A stretch of DNA of 64,000 nt from an uncultured Lachnospiraceae bacterium. Lineage in GTDB: Bacteria; Bacillota; Clostridia; Lachnospirales; Lachnospiraceae. The notes beneath the pieces are model-generated. The model saw only the letters and a list, made by a program, of their open reading frames with translations. It made no database searches and was not told the DNA's origin. Shown here piece by piece: positions 15,792 through 25,457 of the stretch (its first letter is position 1; the number at the start of each line of letters is the position of its first letter). The DNA is taken from contig URRQ01000008.1 of assembly GCA_900550235.1 (NCBI GenBank), positions 1 to 64,000 on the forward strand. Reading direction: 5' to 3'. The position numbers and the translations under genes were made by a program.

Positions 15792-16727
15792 ATGACGTTC
15801 AAACACAAATCAGTATTGTTGGAAGAGACCGTAGATGGTCTGAACATCAAGCCAGATGGCATTTACGTAGATGGAACGCTTGGTGGAGGCGGACATGCGT
15901 GGGAAGTTTGTTCGCGGTTAAACGACAAGGGGAGTTTTATAGGAATAGATCAGGACGCTGCGGCTATAGAGGCGGCGAGCGCCCGGTTACGTGACTTCGG
16001 GGAGAGAGTTACAATAGTCCGAAGCAACTATTGTGATATGAAGTTGCAGCTTCAACAATTAGGCATTGACAAAGTCGATGGGATCGTACTGGATCTGGGC
16101 GTATCATCTTATCAGTTGGATACGGCAGAACGAGGATTCTCCTATCGCGTAGATGTACCTCTGGATATGAGAATGGATAGGCGTCAGAGTATGACGGCCA
16201 GAGATATCGTCAATGACTACAGTGAGATGGACCTGTTTCGCATAATCAGGGATTACGGGGAAGATAAGTTTGCAAAAAATATTGCGAAGCATATTGTCCT
16301 TGAACGTGCGAAGGGTCCGATCGAAACGACGGGACAGCTGACTGAGATTATCAGACAGTCGATTCCGATGAAATTTCAGAAAAATGCAGGTCATCCTGCA
16401 AAAAGAACGTTTCAGGCGATTCGTATAGAACTTAATCGGGAGTTAGAAGTTCTAAGAGATAGCCTGGATACAATGATCGATCTGTTGAATCCAGGAGGAA
16501 GGATATGTATTATTACATTCCATTCTCTAGAGGATCGGATTGTGAAGAGCATTTTTAAAAGAAACGAAAACCCATGTACATGCCCAAGTCATTTTCCGGT
16601 ATGCGTATGTGGAAATGTTTCGAAGGGGAAGGTAATTACAAGAAAACCGATTCTTCCAAGTGAGGAAGAGTTGGAATATAACAGTCGTTCAAAAAGTGCG
16701 AAGCTTCGTATATTTGAACGGTGTTAA
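15792..16727 (+). CDS. rsmH: 16S rRNA (cytosine-1402 N4)-methyltransferase RsmH
   Basis: It methylates C1402 in the ribosomal P site using S-adenosylmethionine. The 311-residue protein shows HKSVLLEETVD at the start, the SAM-binding DGTLGGGGHA (residues 28-37), DLGVSSYQLD and the C-terminal KVITRKPILPSEEE with the conserved ARNRSKSAKLR-type ending (here YNSRSKSAKLR). AGGAGGG precedes the ATG by six bases. Its place after mraZ is standard for this cluster. Confidence 0.97.
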   Translation: MTFKHKSVLLEETVDGLNIKPDGIYVDGTLGGGGHAWEVCSRLNDKGSFIGIDQDAAAIEAASARLRDFGERVTIVRSNYCDMKLQLQQLGIDKVDGIVLDLGVSSYQLDTAERGFSYRVDVPLDMRMDRRQSMTARDIVNDYSEMDLFRIIRDYGEDKFAKNIAKHIVLERAKGPIETTGQLTEIIRQSIPMKFQKNAGHPAKRTFQAIRIELNRELEVLRDSLDTMIDLLNPGGRICIITFHSLEDRIVKSIFKRNENPCTCPSHFPVCVCGNVSKGKVITRKPILPSEEELEYNSRSKSAKLRIFERC

Positions 16728-16765
16728 TATTTGTTACAGATAGAAGTTTGGAAGGAGCGTAAGTT

Positions 16766-17293
16766 ATGGCAACAACAGGCAGAAGGCCGTCTTACAATAG
16801 AAAAATGTATAGTGGACAGACTTACGTGTACGGCAATACGGTGCGGAAACCGGAGGTATCTCCAAGAAGACAGGAGACATTTGCTCCGGAAAAACCGAAA
16901 AAGGTAAGCAGACAGGTGAGACAGAATCGCAGGGAAGCGATGCATATGAACGCGGCATATGTTGTATTTCTTGCAGCGGCGGCAGTGATTGCATTATTTG
17001 TATGTGTGAATTATCTGCAGCTTCGTTCTGAGCTTACAAGACATTCCAATAATATCACAGTATTGCAGAGAGAACTTGCAGACAAAAAGGAAGCGAATAC
17101 TACGAGATTGAATAATGCGATGGATTCCGTGAATTTAAAGGACGTGCGTGAAAAAGCGGTCAAAGAGTTTGGAATGAAATATGCAAAAGCAGATCAAGTA
17201 GTTACATATAAGAGTGCGTCAGGCAATTATGTAAAACAGTACAAAGATATTCCACGAAGTGGGATTAGCGTAGAGTCTGACAAAGTAAAATAA
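16766..17293 (+). CDS. ftsL: FtsL-like cell division protein
   Basis: A 175-residue bitopic protein with a long basic cytoplasmic region (1-58), one membrane helix (about 62-83) and a short extracellular coiled coil (about 85-120). This is the FtsL/DivIC layout. FtsL joins DivIB and DivIC to control septal synthesis by FtsW and its PBP. Primary sequence is poorly conserved in this family, so the call rests mainly on topology and its position between rsmH and the PBP genes. Confidence 0.8.
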   Translation: MATTGRRPSYNRKMYSGQTYVYGNTVRKPEVSPRRQETFAPEKPKKVSRQVRQNRREAMHMNAAYVVFLAAAAVIALFVCVNYLQLRSELTRHSNNITVLQRELADKKEANTTRLNNAMDSVNLKDVREKAVKEFGMKYAKADQVVTYKSASGNYVKQYKDIPRSGISVESDKVK

Positions 17294-17307
17294 CAGAAGG
17301 TGAATAG

Positions 17308-19200
17308 ATGGCAAAGAGACGTAGAACGAAAAGAAGATTTCAATACATCCGCCAGCGATTTCCAAAAAAAATGCAGAAAAAGCTAGTATTGGTATTTATG
17401 CTTACGATACTGGCTTTTGCTATTTTAGTACTAAGAGCAACTTATATCAATGCGGCGGAAGGCGATAAGTATACAAAGGTTGTTCTCGATCAGCAACAGT
17501 ATGACAGCAGAACAATTCCGTTTAAACGTGGTGATATTCTAGATGCTGGCGGGACAAAACTTGCAACGAGTGAAAGAGTTTATAATGTAATCTTAGATGC
17601 AAAAGTCTTGCTTTCAGGAAAAGAAAAAGAAGTTGGAAAAGCGAAAAAAGAGACAGCAAAAGCGTTAGAATTATGCTTTGATATTTCAAAGGAGGATGTG
17701 TATACAGCGCTGGAAGAAAAACCAAACAGTCGTTATATCATTCTCAAAAAGAAAGCCAGCTATGAACAACAACAAAAATTTGAAACACTAAAAGAGGAAG
17801 ATGCAAAGCGCAAATCTGAAGATCGTCAATATGCAAATTTGAAAGGTATTTGGATGGAAGAGGACTATGTGAGAAAGTATCCATATGCTACATTGGCAGC
17901 AGATTTGATAGGGTTTACGGCATCCGGTAATGTGGGAAATAGTGGATTGGAAGCTTATTACAATGATACGCTGAATGGTACAGATGGAAGAGAATATGGG
18001 TATTTGGACGAGACGTCTTCTGTGGAAAAGATAGTGAAAGAAGCTGCGGATGGAAAAACGCTTGTAACTTCAATAGATCTGAATCTCCAGACAATCGTAG
18101 AAAAATACATCAAGGAATTCAATGATGCGCACAAAGATGAAGAGGATCCGACGATTCTTGGCAGTAAAAATACTGCAGTTATGGTAATGAGACCGAATAC
18201 GGGTGAGATTCTTGCTATGGCAAGTTATCCGAGCTATGATTTGAATAATCCGAGAGATTTGAGCGCATATTTTAAAGAAGAAGATCTTGCAAAGATGTCG
18301 GATGAAGATAAGGTCAAAGAGATGAATAAGCTTTGGAGAAACTTTTGTGTTAGCGATACTTATGAGCCGGGATCGACGATGAAACCGTTTACTGTTGCGG
18401 CAGGATTGGAGAATGGAACACTAAAAGGTGACGAGAAATATTATTGTGGCGGTAGTTTGCATGTGGGAGATTGGGACATTTCCTGTAACAATATAAAAGG
18501 ACATCAAACATTGGATTTAAAAGAAGCGATTGCCCATTCTTGTAACGTAGCTTTGATGGAAATCGGTGCGGCGATCGGTCCGCAGGAATTTTCAAAATAT
18601 CAGCATATTTTTGGATTTGGTGAATATTCCGGAATTGATCTTCCGGGGGAAGGGTCTACGTCAAGTTTGTTGTTTGATCCGGAGAAAATGGGAAGCACAG
18701 ACCTTGCTACCAATGCTTTTGGACAGAACTTTAATGTAACGATGACACAACTGGCAGCAGGTTTTTGTTCTCTGATCAATGGTGGAAATTATTATGAGCC
18801 GCATGTAGTGACACAGATCAAAGACGCAAATGGAAACGTTATAGAGAATATAGATCCGGTTCTTGTGAAAAAGACGATTTCTGAAGAAACGAGTAAGACG
18901 ATCAAGGAGTATATGTATGCAACTGTTGAAAGTGGTAGTGGAAAAAAGGCACAGGTAGAAGGATATGATATCGGAGGTAAAACAGGAACAGCCGAGAAAC
19001 ATCCAAGAAGTGAAGGAAAGAATTTGGTTTCCTTTATTAGCTATGCCCCACAGGACAATCCGGAAATCATGGTGTATGTTGCGATTGACGAACCAAATGT
19101 AGCGAATCAGGCTAATAGTGGGTTGGCTGTAGGTTTATCTCAGAAAATCATGAAAGAAGCGTTTCCGTATTTAAATATTACAAAAGTAGAGAAGAAATAA
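17308..19200 (+). CDS. ftsI: Class B penicillin-binding protein (division transpeptidase)
   Basis: This 630-residue monofunctional transpeptidase cross-links septal peptidoglycan. It has a basic cytoplasmic start, one membrane segment (about 27-47), the class B dimerisation region (RGDILDAGGTKLA) and a transpeptidase domain. The three active-site motifs are S356-TMK, S411-C-N and K558-TG. No PASTA repeats follow, unlike Bacillus PbpB. It lies 14 bases after the FtsL-like gene. A second class B PBP follows, so one is probably the vegetative enzyme and the other the SpoVD type; I assign this one to division by its place next to ftsL and its canonical motifs, with some doubt. Confidence 0.92.
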   Translation: MAKRRRTKRRFQYIRQRFPKKMQKKLVLVFMLTILAFAILVLRATYINAAEGDKYTKVVLDQQQYDSRTIPFKRGDILDAGGTKLATSERVYNVILDAKVLLSGKEKEVGKAKKETAKALELCFDISKEDVYTALEEKPNSRYIILKKKASYEQQQKFETLKEEDAKRKSEDRQYANLKGIWMEEDYVRKYPYATLAADLIGFTASGNVGNSGLEAYYNDTLNGTDGREYGYLDETSSVEKIVKEAADGKTLVTSIDLNLQTIVEKYIKEFNDAHKDEEDPTILGSKNTAVMVMRPNTGEILAMASYPSYDLNNPRDLSAYFKEEDLAKMSDEDKVKEMNKLWRNFCVSDTYEPGSTMKPFTVAAGLENGTLKGDEKYYCGGSLHVGDWDISCNNIKGHQTLDLKEAIAHSCNVALMEIGAAIGPQEFSKYQHIFGFGEYSGIDLPGEGSTSSLLFDPEKMGSTDLATNAFGQNFNVTMTQLAAGFCSLINGGNYYEPHVVTQIKDANGNVIENIDPVLVKKTISEETSKTIKEYMYATVESGSGKKAQVEGYDIGGKTGTAEKHPRSEGKNLVSFISYAPQDNPEIMVYVAIDEPNVANQANSGLAVGLSQKIMKEAFPYLNITKVEKK

Positions 19201-19203
19201 GAC

Positions 19204-19259
19204 GAATAACCTCACAAAAGATTTAATACGCTATAGTAAGAATCTTTGTGAGGTTTTTT
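19204..19259 (+). promoter_or_regulatory. Terminator-like hairpin over the RBS of the second PBP gene, with nested SigE-like promoter
   Basis: CCTCACAAA-GATT (19210-19223, one bulged A) pairs with AATCTTTGTGAGG (19241-19253), followed by six T. The ribosome binding site GTGAGG is in the 3' arm and the GTG start follows the T-run. Upstream, GAATAAC (19204-19210), 14 bases and AATACGCT (19225-19232) resemble a SigE promoter (consensus recalled as KMATATT-14-CATACAHT), whose transcript would begin near 19240, after the 5' arm. The hairpin is clear; the promoter is a weaker inference. Confidence 0.6.
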
Positions 19260-21041
19260 GTGCGTAATAAGACGTATAACAAGAAGAAAATATTTGTAGT
19301 ATTTCTTTGTGCCTGTAGTGTAATAGTACTTCTGATTACAAGACTTGTGTATTTGATGATTTTTGATGCAGAATATTATCAGAAGAAAGCAGAAGCGCTT
19401 CATGAAAGAGAGAGGGAAATCAAGGCTGCAAGAGGAGAAATTGTTGATGCAACAGGAACAGTGCTTGCTACAAATAAGACAGTGTGTACGATTTCTGTCA
19501 TTCATAATCAACTGAGAGAGAAAGAAAAGGTAATTCGTATACTTTGTAAGGAACTTGCTTTGGAAGAAAAGGAAGTGAGAAAACGTGTGGAGAAAGTCTC
19601 TTCGATTGAACGGATTAAGACGAATGTTCCGAAAGAGATTGGGGATAAGATTCGGGAATATGAATTGGATGGGGTAAAAGTGGATGAAGATTTTCGAAGA
19701 TATTATCCATATGGAGAACTTGCTTCCAAGGTTCTTGGATTTACTGGTGGGGATAATCAAGGGATTATAGGTCTGGAAGTGAAGTACGAGGAATATTTAA
19801 AAGGAACGAATGGAACGATTTTGACAACGACAGATGCCAGGGGAATAGAACTGGACGGAATTGCAGAAGATCGTGTAGAAGCAATTCCCGGGAATACTCT
19901 TCATATTAGTTTGGACTATAATGTTCAGAAATATGCCCAGCAAGCTGCGGAAAAAGTAATGAAAGAAAAACAGGCAGATAAGGTGTCGGTTTTAATCATG
20001 AATCCACAGAACGGTGAAATCATTTCCATGGTAAATGTTCCGGAATTTGATCTGAATGCCCCCTTTGTTTTGGAGAAGGTATTTGCAGAAAAAGAGGGGA
20101 TAACTGGGATGGCGTCTGTGGATAAGAAACAGGATTTGTTGAATCAAATGTGGAGAAATAGCTGTATCAATGATACGTATGAGCCGGGGTCTACATTTAA
20201 AATTATTACATCGGCATTGTGTTTGGAGGAAAACGTTGTATCGCTTTCGGATACGTTTAGTTGTCCGGGATATCGGGTAGTGGAAAATAGAAGGATCCGA
20301 TGTCATAAAGTTGGAGGACATGGTGCGGAAACATTTGTGGAAGGGGTACAGAATTCATGTAATCCTGTGTTTATTGACATAGGACTGAGGCTTGGAGCAG
20401 ATCGGTTTTATGAGGGATTTCGAAAGATTGGTTTGATGGAAAAAACAGGAGTAGACTTGCCCGGTGAAGCAGGAACGATCATGCATAATAAATCCAACAT
20501 TGGTCCCGTTGAACTGGCAACCATGTCTTTTGGGCAGTCTTTTCAGATTACGCCAATCCAGCTTGCCACAACAGTAAGTTCTATCATCAATGGAGGGAGA
20601 AGGGTGACGCCTCATTTTGGCGTACAGGTGACAGATCGAAATGGTAAGACAGTAGAGAAATTTGATTATCCGGTAAAAAAACATGTAGTTTCAGAAGACA
20701 CATCTTCTGAAATGAGAGACATATTGGAAAGTGTTGTCTCAGAGGGATCTGGAAAAAACTCATATATTCCGGGATATAAAATCGGTGGAAAAACTGCAAC
20801 ATCCCAGACACTTCCGAGAAGTGCAAATAAATATATTTCATCGTTTATTGGTTTTGCTCCTGCGGATCATCCGCAAGTTCTTGCGATGGTGGTGATCCAC
20901 AATCCTCAAGGAATCTATTATGGTGGGACGATCGCAGCTCCGGTAGTACGTGATATTTTTGAAAATATTCTTCCGTATATGGGGATTGAGAAAGACGAAC
21001 GTTTGATAAACGAAGAAAAGTTGAAAAATAAAGGGAATTAA
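19260..21041 (+). CDS. Second class B penicillin-binding protein, SpoVD-like
   Basis: A 593-residue transpeptidase with one membrane segment (about 10-30), dimerisation region (ARGEIVDATGTVLAT) and transpeptidase domain. The motifs are S311-TFK and S366-C-N, but the third is K511-T-A, where nearly all relatives have KTG. There are no PASTA repeats. I place the start at GTG 19260, six bases after GAGG; a GTG at 19248 has no ribosome binding site. In Bacillus the PBP at this position (SpoVD) is made by SigE for spore cortex synthesis. The nested SigE-like promoter fits that role, but it could instead be the division enzyme. Confidence 0.85.
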   Translation: MRNKTYNKKKIFVVFLCACSVIVLLITRLVYLMIFDAEYYQKKAEALHEREREIKAARGEIVDATGTVLATNKTVCTISVIHNQLREKEKVIRILCKELALEEKEVRKRVEKVSSIERIKTNVPKEIGDKIREYELDGVKVDEDFRRYYPYGELASKVLGFTGGDNQGIIGLEVKYEEYLKGTNGTILTTTDARGIELDGIAEDRVEAIPGNTLHISLDYNVQKYAQQAAEKVMKEKQADKVSVLIMNPQNGEIISMVNVPEFDLNAPFVLEKVFAEKEGITGMASVDKKQDLLNQMWRNSCINDTYEPGSTFKIITSALCLEENVVSLSDTFSCPGYRVVENRRIRCHKVGGHGAETFVEGVQNSCNPVFIDIGLRLGADRFYEGFRKIGLMEKTGVDLPGEAGTIMHNKSNIGPVELATMSFGQSFQITPIQLATTVSSIINGGRRVTPHFGVQVTDRNGKTVEKFDYPVKKHVVSEDTSSEMRDILESVVSEGSGKNSYIPGYKIGGKTATSQTLPRSANKYISSFIGFAPADHPQVLAMVVIHNPQGIYYGGTIAAPVVRDIFENILPYMGIEKDERLINEEKLKNKGN

Positions 21042-21086
21042 GGTATAATTTTAAAAGAATAAACAAAAGAGATAAAGAGGTGCGAT

Positions 21087-22043
21087 ATGGATTATAAAAT
21101 TTTGATACCTGTGCTGATAGCTTTTGGGCTAAGCGCGATCATGGGACCGGTAGTAATACCGTTTTTAAGAAAACTTAAGATGGGGCAGACGGAACGAGTA
21201 GAAGGAGTGCAGTCGCATTTGAAGAAGGCAGGAACTCCGACGATGGGAGGAATTATCATTCTTGTCAGCGTAGCGGTAACTTCTGTTTTCTATATCAAAG
21301 ATTACCCGAAGATCATTCCAATTTTATTTGTAACACTTGGATTTGGTCTGATAGGATTCTTAGATGATTATTTAAAAGTAGTGATGAAGCGTTCTGACGG
21401 ATTATTTCCAAAACAGAAGATGGCGCTTCAAATCTTAGTAACTGCTGTGTTTGCGTATTATATTGTGAATTTTACAGATGTATCATTGGAGATGATCATA
21501 CCGTTTACAGGTGGAAAGACATGGGATATCGGATGGCTTGCAATCCCATTGCTTTTCGTAGTAGTGATCGGTACGGTAAATGGTGTGAACTTTACGGACG
21601 GTTTGGACGGACTTGCATCCAGTGTAACTGTTCTGGTAGCTACATTTTTTACGGTAGTGGCAATCGGAACGAAAAGTGGGATTGAACCGGTTACTTGCGC
21701 GGTTGTAGGTGCGTTGCTTGGATTCCTTTTGTTCAATGTATATCCTGCAAGCGTGTTTATGGGAGATACAGGTTCTCTTGCATTGGGAGGATTTGTTGCT
21801 TCTACAGCATATATTTTGCAGATGCCGATCTTTATCATGATCGTTGGTTTTATCTATATGGTGGAAGTAATTTCGGTTATGATTCAAGTGACATATTTCA
21901 AAAAGACAGGTGGAAAGAGATTCTTTAAGATGGCTCCAATTCATCATCATTTTGAACTTTGCGGTTGGTCGGAAACAAGAGTTGTTGCAGTATTTTCTAT
22001 TATTACAGCGTTATTATGCCTGATTGCATTGATGGCAATGTAG
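21087..22043 (+). CDS. mraY: Phospho-N-acetylmuramoyl-pentapeptide transferase MraY
   Basis: MraY makes lipid I from UDP-MurNAc-pentapeptide and undecaprenyl phosphate at the inner face of the membrane. The 318-residue product has about ten membrane segments and the catalytic motifs GFLDDYLKV, NFTDGLDGLA, FMGDTGSLALGG and the HHHFE loop near the C-terminus. Length is normal. AAAGAGGTG precedes the ATG. It lies 45 bases after the second PBP gene and 12 before murD. Confidence 0.97.
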   Translation: MDYKILIPVLIAFGLSAIMGPVVIPFLRKLKMGQTERVEGVQSHLKKAGTPTMGGIIILVSVAVTSVFYIKDYPKIIPILFVTLGFGLIGFLDDYLKVVMKRSDGLFPKQKMALQILVTAVFAYYIVNFTDVSLEMIIPFTGGKTWDIGWLAIPLLFVVVIGTVNGVNFTDGLDGLASSVTVLVATFFTVVAIGTKSGIEPVTCAVVGALLGFLLFNVYPASVFMGDTGSLALGGFVASTAYILQMPIFIMIVGFIYMVEVISVMIQVTYFKKTGGKRFFKMAPIHHHFELCGWSETRVVAVFSIITALLCLIALMAM

Positions 22044-22055
22044 GAGGTTCGTAAG

Positions 22056-23414
22056 ATGAGATTAGAGAAAAAGAACGTGCTTGTATTTGGTTCCGGAATT
22101 AGTGGAATCGGTGCTTGCAGACTATTAGAGGAAAATGGGGCTGATGTCATTCTTTATGATGGCAATGAGGCTTTGGATCGAAAGCAAATAAAAGAAAGAA
22201 TTGGTTCCCAAAGCAAAGCAGAGATTTTGCTTGGAGAATTGGAAGATACCGTAATGGAACAACTGGATTTATGTGTGATCAGTCCCGGAGTGCCGACGGA
22301 TCTTCCGGTTGTAAATCGGATTCGCGAGAAAAATATACCGATTTGGAGTGAAATCGAACTTGCATATCAAACTGGCAAGGGGGATGTTTTGGCAATTACG
22401 GGAACGAATGGAAAAACAACAACGACAGCGCTTCTTGGTGAAATTATGAAAGCATGGAAAGGGGACAATGTCTATGTTGTAGGAAATATTGGGATTCCCT
22501 ATACTTCCATTGCTTCGGATACAAAAGACGATTCAGTCGTTGTTGCAGAGATTTCCAGTTTCCAGTTGGAAACAATTGACGCATTTCGACCGAAGGTGAG
22601 CGCGATATTGAATATTACGCCGGATCATTTGGATCGTCATCACACGATGGAAGCGTATATAGAAGCAAAAGAAACAATTGCAAAGAATCAGCAGGCAAGT
22701 GAGACTTGTGTTCTCAATTACGAAGATGAGGTGCTGAGAGAATTTGGAGAAACATCGAAGGCTTCTATTCTGTATTTTAGCAGCGGGCATGCTTTGGATA
22801 CAGGTGTTTATCTAGATGGAAATGTAATTGTGTATGCAAAAGATGGTGAAAAAATAGAAGTATGCAAGACAGAAGAACTTCAGATTTTAGGTGTTCACAA
22901 TTATGAAAACGTAATGGCTGCGGTTGCAATGGCTGTATCTTACGGAACGCCGATCGAAGTGATTCGAGAAGCGGTGAAACGATTTGGCGGAGTAGAACAT
23001 CGAATTGAGTATGTATGCGAAAAACAAGGCGTTGTATATTATAATGATTCCAAAGGAACGAATCCGGATGCGGCGATCAAAGCAATTTGCGCGATGAATC
23101 GTCCAACCTATTTGATTGGCGGAGGCTATGATAAGAACGCTTCTTATGAGGAATGGATTCAAAGTTTTGACGGGAAAGTTAAGAAACTGATCTTAATTGG
23201 TCAGACAAGAGAGAAAATAGCAGAAACTGCAAAAAAATGTGGATTTACAGATATTATATTTGCAGATGACTTGGAAAAAGCAATTTCTATCTGTGCAGAA
23301 CTGGCAACGGAAGGAGAAGCAGTTTTACTTTCTCCGGCTTGTGCAAGCTGGGGAATGTTTAAAAACTATGAGGAACGTGGAGATAAATTCAAAGAACTTG
23401 TAAAATCTCTATAA
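22056..23414 (+). CDS. murD: UDP-N-acetylmuramoylalanine--D-glutamate ligase
   Basis: MurD adds D-Glu to UDP-MurNAc-L-Ala in cytoplasmic peptidoglycan precursor synthesis. The 452-residue protein has the N-terminal nucleotide-sugar fold (GSGISGIGAC), the ATP-binding loop GTNGKTTTTALLGE, the NITPDHLDRH motif and the C-terminal domain with NDSKGTNPDAA and LLSPACASWGMF. Length is normal. AGGAGG precedes the ATG. The order mraY-murD-ftsW is conserved in this cluster type. Confidence 0.97.
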   Translation: MRLEKKNVLVFGSGISGIGACRLLEENGADVILYDGNEALDRKQIKERIGSQSKAEILLGELEDTVMEQLDLCVISPGVPTDLPVVNRIREKNIPIWSEIELAYQTGKGDVLAITGTNGKTTTTALLGEIMKAWKGDNVYVVGNIGIPYTSIASDTKDDSVVVAEISSFQLETIDAFRPKVSAILNITPDHLDRHHTMEAYIEAKETIAKNQQASETCVLNYEDEVLREFGETSKASILYFSSGHALDTGVYLDGNVIVYAKDGEKIEVCKTEELQILGVHNYENVMAAVAMAVSYGTPIEVIREAVKRFGGVEHRIEYVCEKQGVVYYNDSKGTNPDAAIKAICAMNRPTYLIGGGYDKNASYEEWIQSFDGKVKKLILIGQTREKIAETAKKCGFTDIIFADDLEKAISICAELATEGEAVLLSPACASWGMFKNYEERGDKFKELVKSL

Positions 23415-23430
23415 GGAGCTGGTTTTTAGA

Positions 23431-24516
23431 GTGCAAAAAAATGAGAAAAAGAGGAAATATGATCTGAGTTTGTTAGTTGTTGTGTTTCTTCTGATTGGGA
23501 TTGGCCTCTTGATTCTTTATAGTACGAGTGCATATAATGGAGAGGTCAAATTCCACGATTCTTTTTATTATTTAAAAAAACAGGCTTTTGCAACAGTGCT
23601 TGGAATCGTACTTATGTTTATGATGGCAAACATAGATTACCATGTATGGCAGAAGTTTGCGGTTATGGGATATGTGGTGGCATTGGTTTTGTCAACTGCA
23701 GTATTATTTATCGGAGATGAATATAACGGATCCAAAAGATGGTTGTCTTTGGGTCCGCTTTCTTTTCAGCCGTCAGAGTATGCGAAAGTTGCCTTGATCG
23801 TATTTTTATCATATCTTGTTATGAAATGTGTAAAGACGATCGATCGAATTACGACATTGGGTAAGATCATTGGCTTGACGCTTCCGATTGTTGGGCTGGT
23901 AGGCTCCAATAACTTGAGTACGGCTGTGATTATTCTTGGCATTGCGATTATTTTGATATTTGTTTCCAGTCCAAAATATACGCAGTTTATTATGATGGGA
24001 GTTTTGGCGGCAGGATTTTTGGGGATATTTCTTGCTTTGGAAAGCTATAGACTGGAACGTCTTGCTATATGGAGAAATCCGGAAAAATTTGAAAAGGGAT
24101 ATCAGACGTTGCAAGGGCTTTATGCAATTGGATCCGGCGGATTGTTTGGAAGAGGACTTGGGGCAAGTATTCAAAAGCTTGGTTTTGTTCCGGAAGCTCA
24201 AAATGATATGATTTTTTCAATCATATGTGAGGAACTGGGACTTGTGGGGGCATCTTTTATTATTTTCTTGTTTTTAATCTTGATTTGGCGTTTCTTTGTG
24301 ATTGCGACTCATGCAAAAGATTTGTTTGGAGCGCTAATTGCTACCGGAGCTATGGGACATATTATGATCCAAGTAATCTTAAATATTGCAGTTGTCACAA
24401 ATTCGATTCCTAATACGGGAATTACACTTCCGTTTATTAGTTATGGAGGGACGTCTGTCATGTTTCTTTTGTTAGAAATGGGGCTTGTGCTGAGTGTATC
24501 GAATCTGATAGAATAA
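23431..24516 (+). CDS. ftsW: Cell division SEDS glycosyltransferase FtsW
   Basis: FtsW polymerises septal glycan with the division PBP. The 361-residue product has ten or so membrane segments and SEDS motifs LILYSTSAYN, LSFQPSEYAKVAL, NNLSTAVIIL, AIGSGGLFGRGLG, PEAQNDMIFSIICEELG and PNTGITLPFISYGGTS. It starts at GTG with AAGGAG 12 bases upstream, a rather long spacing, and no better start is in frame. It closely resembles the SEDS protein at 12606-13766, but lies between murD and divIB, so it is called FtsW. Confidence 0.93.
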   Translation: MQKNEKKRKYDLSLLVVVFLLIGIGLLILYSTSAYNGEVKFHDSFYYLKKQAFATVLGIVLMFMMANIDYHVWQKFAVMGYVVALVLSTAVLFIGDEYNGSKRWLSLGPLSFQPSEYAKVALIVFLSYLVMKCVKTIDRITTLGKIIGLTLPIVGLVGSNNLSTAVIILGIAIILIFVSSPKYTQFIMMGVLAAGFLGIFLALESYRLERLAIWRNPEKFEKGYQTLQGLYAIGSGGLFGRGLGASIQKLGFVPEAQNDMIFSIICEELGLVGASFIIFLFLILIWRFFVIATHAKDLFGALIATGAMGHIMIQVILNIAVVTNSIPNTGITLPFISYGGTSVMFLLLEMGLVLSVSNLIE

Positions 24517-24538
24517 TAAGATAAGCAGGAGGAGTACA

Positions 24539-25303
24539 ATGAGTGAAAAGAAGAAAGAGAAGAAACGAAAGACAGGTGGAGGACATACTCTTTATGCGAT
24601 TACAGTACTGCTTTTAGCGTTTGCAATCGTTGTAATGGCAACCCTGCTTTTGTTTCATGTACAGACTATAGAAATCTGTGACAATCAATACGTAGAAAGT
24701 AGTGTTGTGGCGGAAAGTATCCAGAGTGATAAATATGCGTCCAATACCTTATATATCATGATGAAAAACGCATTGGGGAAAATCCAATACCCACAGTCAA
24801 TAGAAAAGGTGAAAATACGGATGAAGACCCCGTGGAGCATTCGGGTGATCGTGACAGAGAAAGAGCCGATTGGCTGTACAGTGATAAAAGACGAGTATGT
24901 TTTGTTTGATAAAAACGGAATTGTCCTAGGAAAAACGCCGATTCAGCCGGAAGGAATCTTATATGTAGAGGGAATTCAGTCAAACAAAGTGAAAGTAAAT
25001 GAAGAACTTCCGGTCAAAGAGAAAAGGATTTTCCGTAATATCATAGATTCCTCAGAAGCATTTGCGCAATATAAAATTGTTCCGACAAGGACGTTATGTG
25101 ATGGGGCGAATTTAACAGTATATATCGGAGATATCTGTGTGGTTCTTGGAAGTGGAGATATGGAATTAAAAATCAATCAGCTTCCGGGTATCCTATCAAA
25201 GTTAGAAGGCAAAAAAGGAACATTAGATCTTCAACATTACAATGAATCCACGGAAATTATCAGTTTTAAAGAAGGAGAATTCCCAAAAGGGCAAGGTGAA
25301 TAG
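24539..25303 (+). CDS. ftsQ: Cell division protein DivIB/FtsQ
   Basis: This 254-residue bitopic protein has a strongly basic cytoplasmic start (1-18), one membrane helix (about 20-42) and an extracellular POTRA domain (about 44-115: VQTIEICDNQYV, IRVIVTEKEPIGC) followed by the beta region of FtsQ/DivIB. Together with FtsL and DivIC it controls activation of septal wall synthesis. GCAGGAGGAG precedes the ATG. It is the last gene before the ftsZ promoter. Confidence 0.92.
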   Translation: MSEKKKEKKRKTGGGHTLYAITVLLLAFAIVVMATLLLFHVQTIEICDNQYVESSVVAESIQSDKYASNTLYIMMKNALGKIQYPQSIEKVKIRMKTPWSIRVIVTEKEPIGCTVIKDEYVLFDKNGIVLGKTPIQPEGILYVEGIQSNKVKVNEELPVKEKRIFRNIIDSSEAFAQYKIVPTRTLCDGANLTVYIGDICVVLGSGDMELKINQLPGILSKLEGKKGTLDLQHYNESTEIISFKEGEFPKGQGE

Positions 25304-25354
25304 CCGATAGATATAAAAAAGACATAAAAAATTAAGAAAATAAGAAAAATGCTA

Positions 25355-25383
25355 TTGATTATTTGTGAAAAAGTATATATTAT
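25355..25383 (+). promoter_or_regulatory. Promoter of ftsZ
   Basis: TTGATT (25355-25360), 17 bases and TATTAT (25378-25383), within an AT-rich gap after divIB. A separate promoter would let ftsZ be expressed above the wall genes. Confidence 0.45.
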
Positions 25384-25457
25384 ATATCTATATGGCTGAG
25401 TCTGCCAACTTAAAGGGAAGTATAAAGCAAATAAGGAACACAAAGGAGGAGAAACTC

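Noticed and set aside
21458..21950. Minus-strand open frames inside mraY
   Set aside because: Codon mirror of a conserved gene; low-complexity translations and no start signals.
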